Below, piece after piece: positions 1 through 9,072 of a stretch of 64,000 nt of DNA. Position numbers and translations under genes: made by a program. The notes under the pieces are model-generated. The model was given only the letters and a program-made list of their open reading frames with translations. It had not been told where the DNA came from and ran no database searches. Source of the DNA: Prevotella sp. (GTDB lineage Bacteria > Bacteroidota > Bacteroidia > Bacteroidales > Bacteroidaceae); NCBI GenBank assembly GCA_022773395.1, contig JALFBL010000024.1, forward strand, positions 1 to 64,000. The letters are read 5' to 3'. The stretch's first letter is position 1. Each line of letters opens with the position of its first letter.

Positions 1-1
1 T

Positions 2-181
2 ATCATTGAAACCGTGAATGACGAGCTGAAGAACATTGCACAGGTAGAGCATTCCAGACACCGATGCTTTGACAATTTCATCGTCAACTTGCTGGATGCC
101 ATTGCGGCATATTGCCTATTTCCAAAGAAGCCGTGTATCAATGTACAAAGGACTTTAGATACACAGCTTACTTTATTCTAA
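2..181 (+). mobile_element. C-terminal part of an IS982-family transposase, cut by the window edge
   Basis: Frame 2 reads IIETVNDELKNIAQVEHSRHRCFDNFIVNLLDAIAAYCLFPKKPCINVQRTLDTQLTLF*, which resembles the IS982 transposase C-terminus (ETVNDELKN...VEHSRHR...NF). Missing from the ORF track because the start lies outside the window. Confidence 0.82.
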
Positions 182-416
182 ATTTACCGAACTCACGTTA
201 TTTACATCCTCGAACGGAGATTGTCAGACTTCATGTTGGTGAACCGATAGCGGAAGCAGATTGGGTAAGCCAAACATGCTGCCACTGTGACCCTGAATTT
301 ATTCGATTCACCGGCAGATTCTCAATGGTTGCAACAGGAGAGACCGGGCATGGGCATGAGCAGAAGAGAAGGGCATACAAAATAGATGGGTTACTGTTGT
401 GTGGAGAGGTGTTTTT

Positions 417-448
417 TTTGCGTAAACCGGATATTTTGTGTAAGTTTG
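417..448 (+). promoter_or_regulatory. Bacteroidetes-type promoter for the RDD-family gene
   Basis: TTTG (417-420), 20-nt spacer, TAAGTTTG (441-448); fits the -33 TTTG / -7 TAnnTTTG consensus; 28 nt upstream of the ATG at 477. Confidence 0.6.
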
Positions 449-476
449 CAGACAGTTAAATGACAATCGTGTTTTC

Positions 477-1208
477 ATGGCTCAATCGAATATCATTACG
501 GGGCAGTATGTACAGATCAGCCAAACGCCGGCAAGCGTGGGCGACCGCATTGTGGCACAAGCCATCGACTGGCTGGCACAGGGTATTTATCTTTACTCCC
601 TGCTTTATCTCTTCACCAACTATGTGGAAGGGACTTACGAGTCGCAGCTGTCCTCCATCATTGTTTATGTAGTGATTCTTCTTCCTGCACTCTTGTATTC
701 GCTGTTGTGCGAGATTTTCAACCACGGACAGAGCATCGGCAAAAAACTGATGAAGACAAGGGTGGTGAAAACCGACGGCTCTACACCGGGCATCGGTACC
801 TGTCTACTGCGCTGGATACTGTTCATTGCCGATGGCCCGGCACTTAGTTTCATCGGCATTCTGGTGATGCTCATCAACCGCAACAACCAACGTTTGGGCG
901 ACATTGCCGCCGGAACGATGGTCATCAAACTGAACAGTTACAGCCGTATCCAGGTAAGCCTCGACGAGTTCGCCCATTTGAGCCGCAGTTATCGCCCCGT
1001 TTATCCGCAGGCCTCCGATTTGTCGTTGGAACAAGTCAACCTCATCAGCAAGACGCTGGAACTGGACGAGCACGACCCACGCGTTCACGCCTTGGCGCAA
1101 AAGGTGCAAGAAACGCTGCAAATAAAAACGCCACGGGAACGCTCGGACGAAACGTTCCTATGGCGCATGGTACGCGATTACCAGTACTGTGCTTTGGAAG
1201 AAATTTAA
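477..1208 (+). CDS. RDD family membrane protein
   Basis: VGDRIVAQAIDWL..., GQSIGKKLMKTRVV and LINRNNQRLGDIAAGTMVI are typical of RDD proteins. Confidence 0.85.
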   Translation: MAQSNIITGQYVQISQTPASVGDRIVAQAIDWLAQGIYLYSLLYLFTNYVEGTYESQLSSIIVYVVILLPALLYSLLCEIFNHGQSIGKKLMKTRVVKTDGSTPGIGTCLLRWILFIADGPALSFIGILVMLINRNNQRLGDIAAGTMVIKLNSYSRIQVSLDEFAHLSRSYRPVYPQASDLSLEQVNLISKTLELDEHDPRVHALAQKVQETLQIKTPRERSDETFLWRMVRDYQYCALEEI

Positions 1209-1269
1209 CACCCCTGCCACCGTCAGCCCAGAATTATTTCTTGTTGACAGTGGAAGTTTTCCCGTCACT

Positions 1270-3051
1270 TCATAAGGCGGCGCAAGCCTCTTCCAACCAA
1301 GCCTGCTCCTCCTCGTCAAGATGGGGCGCAAGCATTTCATATACCCGTCGGTGATAATCGTTCAGCCAAGCCACTTCCTCTGCTGTCATCATGTTCCGGT
1401 CTATCGGTTCTTTGTCGATAGGACAGAGCGTGAGTGGGTCAAACTGCAGAAATTCGCCGAAAGCAGTCTGCTTGTAGGGCATCATCAGGAGCGTATTCTC
1501 AATGCGCACGCCGAATTTCCCCTCAAGGTAGATACCCGGCTCGTTGGTAACGGTCATGCCTGCGGCCAATGGCATGGGCTTGTATTCCATACGAATCTGG
1601 TGCGGCCCCTCATGCACATTGAGGAATGCCCCCACACCGTGACCCGTCCCATGCAGATAGTTCAGTCCCTCTCGCCACATATCCTTGCGAGCCATGACAT
1701 CCAGTTGCGTACCGCTTGCCCCAGCAGGAAACTTGAGCATGCTCAGCTGGATGTGGCCTTTCAGCACCAACGTGTAGATGTGGCGTTGCTCGTCTGTGAG
1801 ACGACCCAAGGCGATGGTGCGGGTAATGTCGGTGGTTCCGTCCTGGTATTGCGCGCCCGAATCGAGCAACAGGAAGCCCTCTGGTTTCAGCGGTGCATCG
1901 GTGGCGGGAGTTGCCTCATAGTGCACGATGGCACCATGAGCCTGATAGCCGGCAATGGTATCGAACGAGGTGCCCCTGAACAACGGCTGCTGGGCACGGA
2001 GACTTTCCAATTTGTCCGTTACGGTGATTTCCGTCTGTCCACCTTTCTCAACGGCCGGTTTCAGCCATTTTAGGAACTTTGCCATGGCGATGCCGTCTTT
2101 CAGCATGGCCTGCCTGAAGCCTTTGATTTCCGACTCGTTTTTTACAGCTTTCATACGTTTTACGGGAGATTCACCCGACACGACTTCTCGGCCGATGGTC
2201 TTGAACAACGTATAGTTTACCTCGTTGGCATCTAAAAGAATATTATATTCAAAATAGTCTTTCAACCCTTTTTCCACCATGCCATAGTGGTCGGTCTCAA
2301 CCCCCTCGACCCGGAGATAGGCGCGTAGGTCGTCGGTCAGTTTGTCCGGATCGATAAACAGGGTGGCTTTGGTGGTGGAAATGAGCAGGTAAGCAACAAA
2401 CACAGGATTGCAATGCACATCGCTGCCTCGCATGTTGAGAGTCCATGCGATGTCGTCGAGCGAAGTCACCAACATACCGTCAGCGTGCTGCTTGCGCAAT
2501 TGCTGACGGATACGGCCCAACTTTTCGCGGCACGACTCTCCTGCCAGCCCTAGCGGCTGAAGGAACACTTTGTCCTTGGAAATGACAGGACGGTTATTCC
2601 ATATTGTTGTCAAAGGGTCGAAGTTGGTTCGCAGAGTGATGCCTCCTTCATGGCGCAATTCCGCCATCAATGCCTGAACATCGGCAGCGGAGCTTACCAT
2701 GCCGTCGATGCCCACTTCGGGAGATTTCACTTCGCGCAGCACCTTTCCCAACCATTCCGAAATGGTTGGCGTTCCGGGCACGCGCTCTTTCATCAGTTCA
2801 AAACCTGTACCTGCCAATTGTTCTATGGCTGCAATAAAATAGCGTGAGTCCGTCCACAGAGCGGCCTTGTCAAGGGTCACCACGGCTGTGCCTGCCGAGC
2901 CGTTGAATCCGGAAATCCATTCCCTACTTTTCCAGTGGTCGGGTACGTATTCGCCATGGTGCGGGTCTGTACTGGGAAAAATAAACGCACTGAGTTTTTC
3001 GCGGCGCATCACCTGGCGCAACGCCTCCAAACGTTCCTTGATATTGTTCAT
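1270..3051 (-). CDS. Xaa-Pro aminopeptidase (M24B, aminopeptidase P family)
   Basis: 593 aa; creatinase-type N-domain, LLLDSGAQYQDGTTDITRT, HGTGHGVGAFLNVHEGPH, TNEPGIYLEGKFGVRIENT metal-binding motifs. Confidence 0.93.
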   Translation of the reverse strand: MNNIKERLEALRQVMRREKLSAFIFPSTDPHHGEYVPDHWKSREWISGFNGSAGTAVVTLDKAALWTDSRYFIAAIEQLAGTGFELMKERVPGTPTISEWLGKVLREVKSPEVGIDGMVSSAADVQALMAELRHEGGITLRTNFDPLTTIWNNRPVISKDKVFLQPLGLAGESCREKLGRIRQQLRKQHADGMLVTSLDDIAWTLNMRGSDVHCNPVFVAYLLISTTKATLFIDPDKLTDDLRAYLRVEGVETDHYGMVEKGLKDYFEYNILLDANEVNYTLFKTIGREVVSGESPVKRMKAVKNESEIKGFRQAMLKDGIAMAKFLKWLKPAVEKGGQTEITVTDKLESLRAQQPLFRGTSFDTIAGYQAHGAIVHYEATPATDAPLKPEGFLLLDSGAQYQDGTTDITRTIALGRLTDEQRHIYTLVLKGHIQLSMLKFPAGASGTQLDVMARKDMWREGLNYLHGTGHGVGAFLNVHEGPHQIRMEYKPMPLAAGMTVTNEPGIYLEGKFGVRIENTLLMMPYKQTAFGEFLQFDPLTLCPIDKEPIDRNMMTAEEVAWLNDYHRRVYEMLAPHLDEEEQAWLEEACAAL

Positions 3052-3150
3052 GCCTATCTGTCTTTTTACAAATATTTTACGATTGTTGTCGCGAAGATAG
3101 AAAAAAGTTTTGAAACAGACAAACGAAACGAACCTCTTCTACGAAAAAAA

Positions 3151-3187
3151 CAATCCCTGCAAACGATTTGTTCATTTGCAGGGATTG
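3151..3187 (-). terminator. Intrinsic terminator of secDF
   Basis: Perfect 13-bp inverted repeat CAATCCCTGCAAA-N11-TTTGCAGGGATTG, followed on the minus strand by seven Ts (plus-strand A-run 3144-3150). Confidence 0.88.
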
Positions 3188-3257
3188 TCCTATATATAAA
3201 TATAGGTGAAGAATCACCATTTCCATTTCCCCACTCTCGCAGAGCGGGAAACAGGGA

Positions 3258-6242
3258 TTATTCTTTATTTTCGCCCTTGCGGCTCATGGTTAGATAAGCC
3301 ACAGGCGATGCAATGAAGATGGAAGACAGTGTACCAAAGACAACACCGAGCGTCATGGCAAATGCAAAACTGCGGATGCTCTCACCTCCAAGAAAGAGGA
3401 TACAGAGAAGCACGATGAGCGTTGACATAGAAGTGTTGATGGTACGCGTAAGCGTCTGGTTGATACTTTCATTGAACAACGAACGCTTGTCTTGTTTCGG
3501 ATGGAGTTGGAAGTTCTCACGGATGCGGTCGAACACAACCACCTTGTCGTTGATGGAATAACCAATCACAGTAAGGATTGCACCGATAAATGTCTGGTCG
3601 ATTTCGAGTGAGAACGGCATCCATCCCCAACAGAGTGAATAAATGCCCAATACTATCAGTGTATCGACGGCCAGTGCCACCACAGAACCTACAGAGAAAG
3701 CCACGTTGCGGAAACGGAGCAGGATGTAGAGGAAGATGGCAACCAAGGCGATGAGGACGCTAATGATAGCACCATAAGTGATATCCTTAGCCACAGACGG
3801 CCCCACCTTTGTACTGCTGATGATAGAACCACCCTGGCGAATGTCCGGATTCTTGAAATCGTCCACACTCTCCTGAGAAACCAGGTTGGCCTTTTTCAAG
3901 GCATTGTAAAGAATGGTTTCTGCTTCGTCATCGGCCGTGGGGCTGTTGCTCTCAATCTTATAGTTAGTAGAGATACGGATGGTCTTGTGGTCGGTTCCCA
4001 ATGCCAAGGCACCTGTGTTTGTACCGGGGAATGCGTTGGCCACGATGCCACGAATCTGTTCAGGCTCAACAGCCTTTTCGAATGTAACCACATAATTGCG
4101 TCCACCTGTGAAATCAATACTCTTGCTCAAGCCGCGAACCAAGAAACTGATACAGAAGACAACCACAGCCACCGCAACCACCACGAATGTCTTCTTGTAG
4201 AATGTCATGAACGGAACTTTCATGTTCTGCATAAGGTTGCGAGAAAAACGGGTTGTGAAATTTTGTTTCAGCCATTTGTCCTTGCCCAAACGGTTCTCAT
4301 ACACAAGACGGGTAAGGAATACGGCTGTAAAGAATGAACAGAAGATACCGATAATCCATGTGGTGGCGAAACCGCGGATAGGACCTGTTCCGAATACAAG
4401 CAGGATGACACCTGTGATTACGGAGGTCAAGTTGGAGTCGAAGATAGCCGAGAACGCATTGCGGTAGCCCTCTGCAAGTGCCTGCTTCAGGGCTTTTCCT
4501 CCTTTCAGTTCTTCCTTGATGCGCTCATAGATAAGCACGTTGGCATCCACCGCCGTACCAAGCGAGAGTACCATACCGGCAAGACCCGACATGGTGAGAG
4601 CCGCCTGGAACGATGTGAGAATACCGAGAGTGAAGAACAGGTTGACAATCAATGCCAAGTTGGCCATCATACCCGGAATGACATCATACATCACCAGCAT
4701 GTAAATCATCAGCAGGACGAAAGCGATGACAAATGAAACGATTCCCTGCTGGATAGACTGTGCACCGAGCGTAGGACCAACCACTTCTTCCTGTACGATA
4801 CGTGCAGGTGCAGGCATACGTCCAGACTTCAATGTATTTGCCAAGTCCTTGGTGGATTCAACGGTGAAGTTACCGGAGATTTCGGAATTGCCTCCAGAGA
4901 TTTCACCGTTAACGGCAGGAGCGGAATAAACCACACCGTCGAGAACGATGGCGATGGCCTTTCCCACATTGGCCTTGGTGAGGGTCGCCCAACGGCGGGC
5001 ACCGTCAGAATTCATCTGCATACTGACTATCGGACGGCCGGTTACCTGGTGGAACTCGTCTTTGGCATCGGTAATCACATCGCCTTCCAATGGAGCACGG
5101 CCATTTGTGCCTGTTGTTTTCAGCGCATACAACTCGAACACGTTCTTGGCACCGATTCCATCGGCGGGCATTGCACCCCAACAGAGCTTCAGGTCGGAAG
5201 GAAGAACTTGCTTGGCCATTTCAGAACAAATGGCCTTGTTGACTGCTGCTGTATCGCGCACGTTGGCGTAACCCACGATGCTGAGAGAACCTTGTGGCGC
5301 CAACTGCAAAACGGCCAGCAACGGATGCTGTTTCTTGGCAGCCTCCAGTTTTGTTTGACCACTGGTTGCCGCTGCCATTCCTGCGCCTTTCGCATCCTTT
5401 TTCTTGATTTCAAATTTAGGCTTTGCTTCTGTTTTCTGTCCGGCTGGCTCGGTCTTTGCCTGGGTAGCCGTATCGCTCACGGTTTCTTCGGTAGAATTTC
5501 CTGCAAGCCGCTGATCCAACTGAGTGAGATAGGGAGTAATTTCCTGACTGTTGTAGGTTTCCCAGAACTCAAGATTGGCAGAGCCCTGAAGCAATTTACG
5601 AATACGCTCCGGTTCGCGGATGCCTGGCATTTCAACCATGATGCGGCCTTCCTGCCCCTCTAACTTCTGAATGTTGGGCTGAACGACACCGAACTTGTCG
5701 ATACGGCTGCGAACCACATTGAACGAGTTGTCGATGGCCGACTGCACCTCTTCACGGATTGCAGATTCAACCTCCTTGTCGCTGCTCTGGGTGCTTACCT
5801 TGCCCTTGAGTTGCTGTGTGGCAAAGATTTCTGCAAGGCGGTGTCCCGGTGCATTCTTGTGATAAGCATTGATGAACAATGAGATGAAATCACTTTGACT
5901 TGTCTCCTCTTCTTTTCTGGCCTGCTCCATTGATTTTCTGAAAGCTTCATCGGTTTTGTGGTCGGCCAAAACTTCCACAACATCGGGCACGCTGATTTCG
6001 AGGATGACATTCATACCACCCTTCAAGTCAAGACCCAAACCAATCTGAGTTTCCAAGCACTTCTGATAAGAATAGATTCCCAGATATTTCACAGAGTCTT
6101 TGTACTCCTGCTGTGCAATAGGGTCTTTCAGCTTTGCAGCCTGACTGTCGTAATAGCTTGTGGCTACCGAAAAGCTCAGGTAAAAGAGGCTTGCCAACGT
6201 CAGGAGGATGGCAGTAGAAATTACGATACCTTTGTTTTGCAT
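3258..6242 (-). CDS. secDF: Fused protein translocase subunit SecDF
   Basis: 994 aa; GLDLKGGMNVILE, DFTGGRNYVV, and two RND-type membrane halves (GTAVDANVLIYERIKEEL; IGYSINDKVVVFDRIREN). Confidence 0.95.
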   Translation of the reverse strand: MQNKGIVISTAILLTLASLFYLSFSVATSYYDSQAAKLKDPIAQQEYKDSVKYLGIYSYQKCLETQIGLGLDLKGGMNVILEISVPDVVEVLADHKTDEAFRKSMEQARKEEETSQSDFISLFINAYHKNAPGHRLAEIFATQQLKGKVSTQSSDKEVESAIREEVQSAIDNSFNVVRSRIDKFGVVQPNIQKLEGQEGRIMVEMPGIREPERIRKLLQGSANLEFWETYNSQEITPYLTQLDQRLAGNSTEETVSDTATQAKTEPAGQKTEAKPKFEIKKKDAKGAGMAAATSGQTKLEAAKKQHPLLAVLQLAPQGSLSIVGYANVRDTAAVNKAICSEMAKQVLPSDLKLCWGAMPADGIGAKNVFELYALKTTGTNGRAPLEGDVITDAKDEFHQVTGRPIVSMQMNSDGARRWATLTKANVGKAIAIVLDGVVYSAPAVNGEISGGNSEISGNFTVESTKDLANTLKSGRMPAPARIVQEEVVGPTLGAQSIQQGIVSFVIAFVLLMIYMLVMYDVIPGMMANLALIVNLFFTLGILTSFQAALTMSGLAGMVLSLGTAVDANVLIYERIKEELKGGKALKQALAEGYRNAFSAIFDSNLTSVITGVILLVFGTGPIRGFATTWIIGIFCSFFTAVFLTRLVYENRLGKDKWLKQNFTTRFSRNLMQNMKVPFMTFYKKTFVVVAVAVVVFCISFLVRGLSKSIDFTGGRNYVVTFEKAVEPEQIRGIVANAFPGTNTGALALGTDHKTIRISTNYKIESNSPTADDEAETILYNALKKANLVSQESVDDFKNPDIRQGGSIISSTKVGPSVAKDITYGAIISVLIALVAIFLYILLRFRNVAFSVGSVVALAVDTLIVLGIYSLCWGWMPFSLEIDQTFIGAILTVIGYSINDKVVVFDRIRENFQLHPKQDKRSLFNESINQTLTRTINTSMSTLIVLLCILFLGGESIRSFAFAMTLGVVFGTLSSIFIASPVAYLTMSRKGENKE

Positions 6243-6407
6243 TTTATTATGTTTTTAATTTATGATTTCTCTTTTTTTATTCAAGGGATTGATTTCACGC
6301 CCATAGAAACAACCCTTATGATATGCAGTATATTAGCGTGCAAAGATACATATTTTTCCACATTTCAAGAAATTTAACGGCTGTTTTTATTTGTTTTTTC
6401 ACGATTT

Positions 6408-7490
6408 CTACTTCTTTTTCAACCAACAGTAGATGGGGTAATGGTCGCTGGCATCTATTTTGCTATCTACTTTGCAGTTATACGGCGTAAAGTTGTCCGA
6501 ACACATGATATGGTCTATCCTCACGTGCATGGAATTGTGATGATAAGAAAAACCGGGTCCGCAGCCTGTCTCCACGAAACAATCGGTCAAGGTACCGGCA
6601 ATGGTTGAATAGGCGTAGGATATGGGACTGTCGTTGAAATCGCCGCACAGGATAATGCCGTATTGTCGGTGGTTGCGAACATAATTGGCCACGGCTTCCG
6701 CTTGGGATGCCCGCCTTCCGGCAGCCGCACCGATTTGTCCTATCAGCAGCTGCGAAGTACGCTTTCTCTGCACCCCGTTTTCCCTTCCTCTCACCATCTC
6801 GTCGAATCCCTCTTTCACCTCGGAAGACAAACCGACTGACTCCAAATGGTTGTTGATGACTATGACCGTATCGCCGTTCACTTTCAGGTAATGGGCCACG
6901 CTGTGGTTGTTTTCCGAAACGTACTTGATTTGTTCTTTTTTAAGAATGGGGTATCTGCTATACAGAGCCAGGCAATCGCTGCCTTTTTTGGACAAGGAAG
7001 TGTCGCTGTAGGCATAATGCGACATGGCTTCTTTCACTTTCCGATAGTCTATCTCGTTCATTTCCGCCTCTTGCAAACAGATAATGTCGGCATCGCTTGC
7101 CCGCAAATATTCCAGAATAGGCCCCCGCTCCCCATCATGAACATCCCATCCGGCAAACAGCCAGACATTGTAGGAAAGCACTTTGATGGCATCCCTTGGC
7201 GGCTCTACAGAAGGGTTGAGCGGGCAATATCTGCGCACGGGAACGAAGCACACAAGAAAGCCGATGAATGAGATGAGCGCATATTTCCAGCGGAAAACGA
7301 CCCAGAAAAGAAGAAAGCCCATGTTCAACAAGATGAAGAACGGGAAAGCCAGTCCCACAGAGGACAGGATGAGATGGTGCGCAGGGTTGATGTGTCCGGA
7401 ATAACCCACCAGAAACATCATGATGGCGGTAGCAATGTTGGCACCGGCTATCATATTGACAGTAAAGGTCTTTAGTCGTTTAATCAGCAT
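6408..7490 (-). CDS. Endonuclease/exonuclease/phosphatase family protein with N-terminal membrane segments
   Basis: KVLSYNVWLF, IICLQEAEMNEID, INNHLESVGL, GDFNDSPISYAY, RIDHIMCSDN, SDHYPIYCWL. Confidence 0.88.
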   Translation of the reverse strand: MLIKRLKTFTVNMIAGANIATAIMMFLVGYSGHINPAHHLILSSVGLAFPFFILLNMGFLLFWVVFRWKYALISFIGFLVCFVPVRRYCPLNPSVEPPRDAIKVLSYNVWLFAGWDVHDGERGPILEYLRASDADIICLQEAEMNEIDYRKVKEAMSHYAYSDTSLSKKGSDCLALYSRYPILKKEQIKYVSENNHSVAHYLKVNGDTVIVINNHLESVGLSSEVKEGFDEMVRGRENGVQRKRTSQLLIGQIGAAAGRRASQAEAVANYVRNHRQYGIILCGDFNDSPISYAYSTIAGTLTDCFVETGCGPGFSYHHNSMHVRIDHIMCSDNFTPYNCKVDSKIDASDHYPIYCWLKKK

Positions 7491-7523
7491 ATTGGCAATT
7501 CCTTGTCAGGACATCTTCACCGA

Positions 7524-8477
7524 CTACGGTTTGTCAAACAACTTTTTCTTTTCAGCATCCGTCAGACTGTCATAACCACTTTTGCGAATCTTGTCCAAGA
7601 TCCGGTCAATTTCTTCCTGTTCCGCTTTCTTCCGGGCGTTGTATTCCCAATCCGTCTCTCTCGATTCCATGCCGGAAAGGTTGTCGTTTCCACCGTGCGT
7701 ATGACGGTCAAAGCGTGACGAGTCCGCTTTCCGGTTCGACCTTTTTTCCCAATTGTTGCGCAGATTTTCAAAAAACTGCCGTCCGTTGGAATGCCCATAA
7801 CCTCCGTGGGCGGGCGCATTTCTCCAGTAGCGGATCATCAAGAAACCGAACAGCATACCTCCGAGATGGGCGAAATGTGCCACGCTGTCGTTGGTGGTAG
7901 AAAGGGCAGAAAACAATTCTATGACAATGTAGAAGCCCACAAACCATTTCGCCTTGATGGGGACAGGAAGCGGAAATATGAAAATCCGCTCGTTCGGGAA
8001 AATCATTCCGAAAGCCAAAAGGACGGCATAAATGGCACCGGAAGCACCCACCGTAGTCCAAAGATTCAACACAGCAGCCGAATTGGCGGCAATCACGCCG
8101 AGATCGGAAAAAGTGGCCTCAGGTATCTGAGTAGTAGCAATCATGTAAAAAGAACCCAACTGTGCAATTTCCTGAATGATGCCCGCACCAATTCCGCAGG
8201 ACAAATAATAGAACAAAAATTTCTTTGGTCCCCATACATTTTCAACCACACAGCCAAACATCCACAAAGCGAACATGTTGAAAAAAATATGCTCAATACT
8301 GGCATGCAGAAACATGTAGGTGAGCAACTGATAAATCTGAAAATCGGGAGCAAGAAAAAAGTGTAGACCCAACAAATCGTTAAGGTCAAGACCAACTCGC
8401 TGAAACACAAAAGTGGCAACAAATACCAATACGTTTATAATCAGCAAGTTCTTTGTTATCGTGGGTATATTACGCAT
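7524..8477 (-). CDS. Rhomboid family intramembrane serine protease
   Basis: Multi-pass protein with HASIEHIFFNMFALWMFG, VGASGAIYAVLLAFG (GASG catalytic motif) and HFAHLGGMLFGF. Confidence 0.92.
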   Translation of the reverse strand: MRNIPTITKNLLIINVLVFVATFVFQRVGLDLNDLLGLHFFLAPDFQIYQLLTYMFLHASIEHIFFNMFALWMFGCVVENVWGPKKFLFYYLSCGIGAGIIQEIAQLGSFYMIATTQIPEATFSDLGVIAANSAAVLNLWTTVGASGAIYAVLLAFGMIFPNERIFIFPLPVPIKAKWFVGFYIVIELFSALSTTNDSVAHFAHLGGMLFGFLMIRYWRNAPAHGGYGHSNGRQFFENLRNNWEKRSNRKADSSRFDRHTHGGNDNLSGMESRETDWEYNARKKAEQEEIDRILDKIRKSGYDSLTDAEKKKLFDKP

Positions 8478-8603
8478 ATTCCAAAATCAAGTAAAACTGT
8501 TGATAATCGGTGCAAAAATACGAAAAATATCTGTTATTGGCCATGAAATTAGCACCAATGCGAGTTTTTTTTCACTCATTTCCACATTTTTTTCTTGTTT
8601 TTG

Positions 8604-8634
8604 TTTGATTTATGATTTGTTTAGGTTATATTTG
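8604..8634 (+). promoter_or_regulatory. Bacteroidetes-type promoter of the HU gene
   Basis: TTTG (8604-8607), 19-nt spacer, TATATTTG (8627-8634). Confidence 0.6.
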
Positions 8635-8685
8635 CGAAGAAATTCATTTAATACACAATAAATTAATCATTTAAACAGAAGGATT

Positions 8686-8958
8686 ATGAACAAAACAGAA
8701 CTGATCGACAGGATCGCAGCTGGTGCAGAATTGACAAAAACTGATGCCAAGAAAGCGCTTGATGCAACCATTGCAGCCATCAAGGAAGCACTTGTAGAGG
8801 GAGATAAGGTCCAGCTTATTGGATTCGGTACATTCAGCGTTAATGAACGTCCGGCTCGCGAGGGAATCAACCCTTCAAACAAACAGAAGATCAAGATTGC
8901 TGCGAAGAAAGTTGCCAAATTCAAGGCTGGTGCAGAATTGACAGATTCTTTAAACTAA
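8686..8958 (+). CDS. HU family DNA-binding protein
   Basis: 90 aa; MNKTELIDRIAAGAELTKTDAKKALDA..., GFGTFSVNERPAREGINPSNKQKIKIAAKKVAKFKAG. Confidence 0.96.
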   Translation: MNKTELIDRIAAGAELTKTDAKKALDATIAAIKEALVEGDKVQLIGFGTFSVNERPAREGINPSNKQKIKIAAKKVAKFKAGAELTDSLN

Positions 8959-8986
8959 AATATTTAAGAGAATCAAAGCATAGATT

Positions 8987-9023
8987 AAAAGGGAGAGACC
9001 GTGCGCAGTCCCTCCCCTTTTTT
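8987..9023 (+). terminator. Intrinsic terminator of the HU gene
   Basis: AAAAGGGAGAGAC...GTCCCTCCCCTTTTTTA GC-rich hairpin with T tail. Confidence 0.7.
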
Positions 9024-9072
9024 ATCTACTTATCTACCTGTACAGAAGTCTTGCCAAAAGTTTTGACAGACC

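Noticed and set aside
112-459. 115-aa ORF after the transposase fragment
   Set aside because: It starts inside the IS982 reading frame in a different frame, covers the element end and overlaps the RDD promoter; no recognisable domain.
5350-5520. Low-complexity TEPAGQKTEAKPKFEIKKKDAKGAGMAAATSGQTK segment in SecDF as a possible inserted domain
   Set aside because: Probably a disordered periplasmic linker, which is common in Bacteroidetes SecDF fusions.
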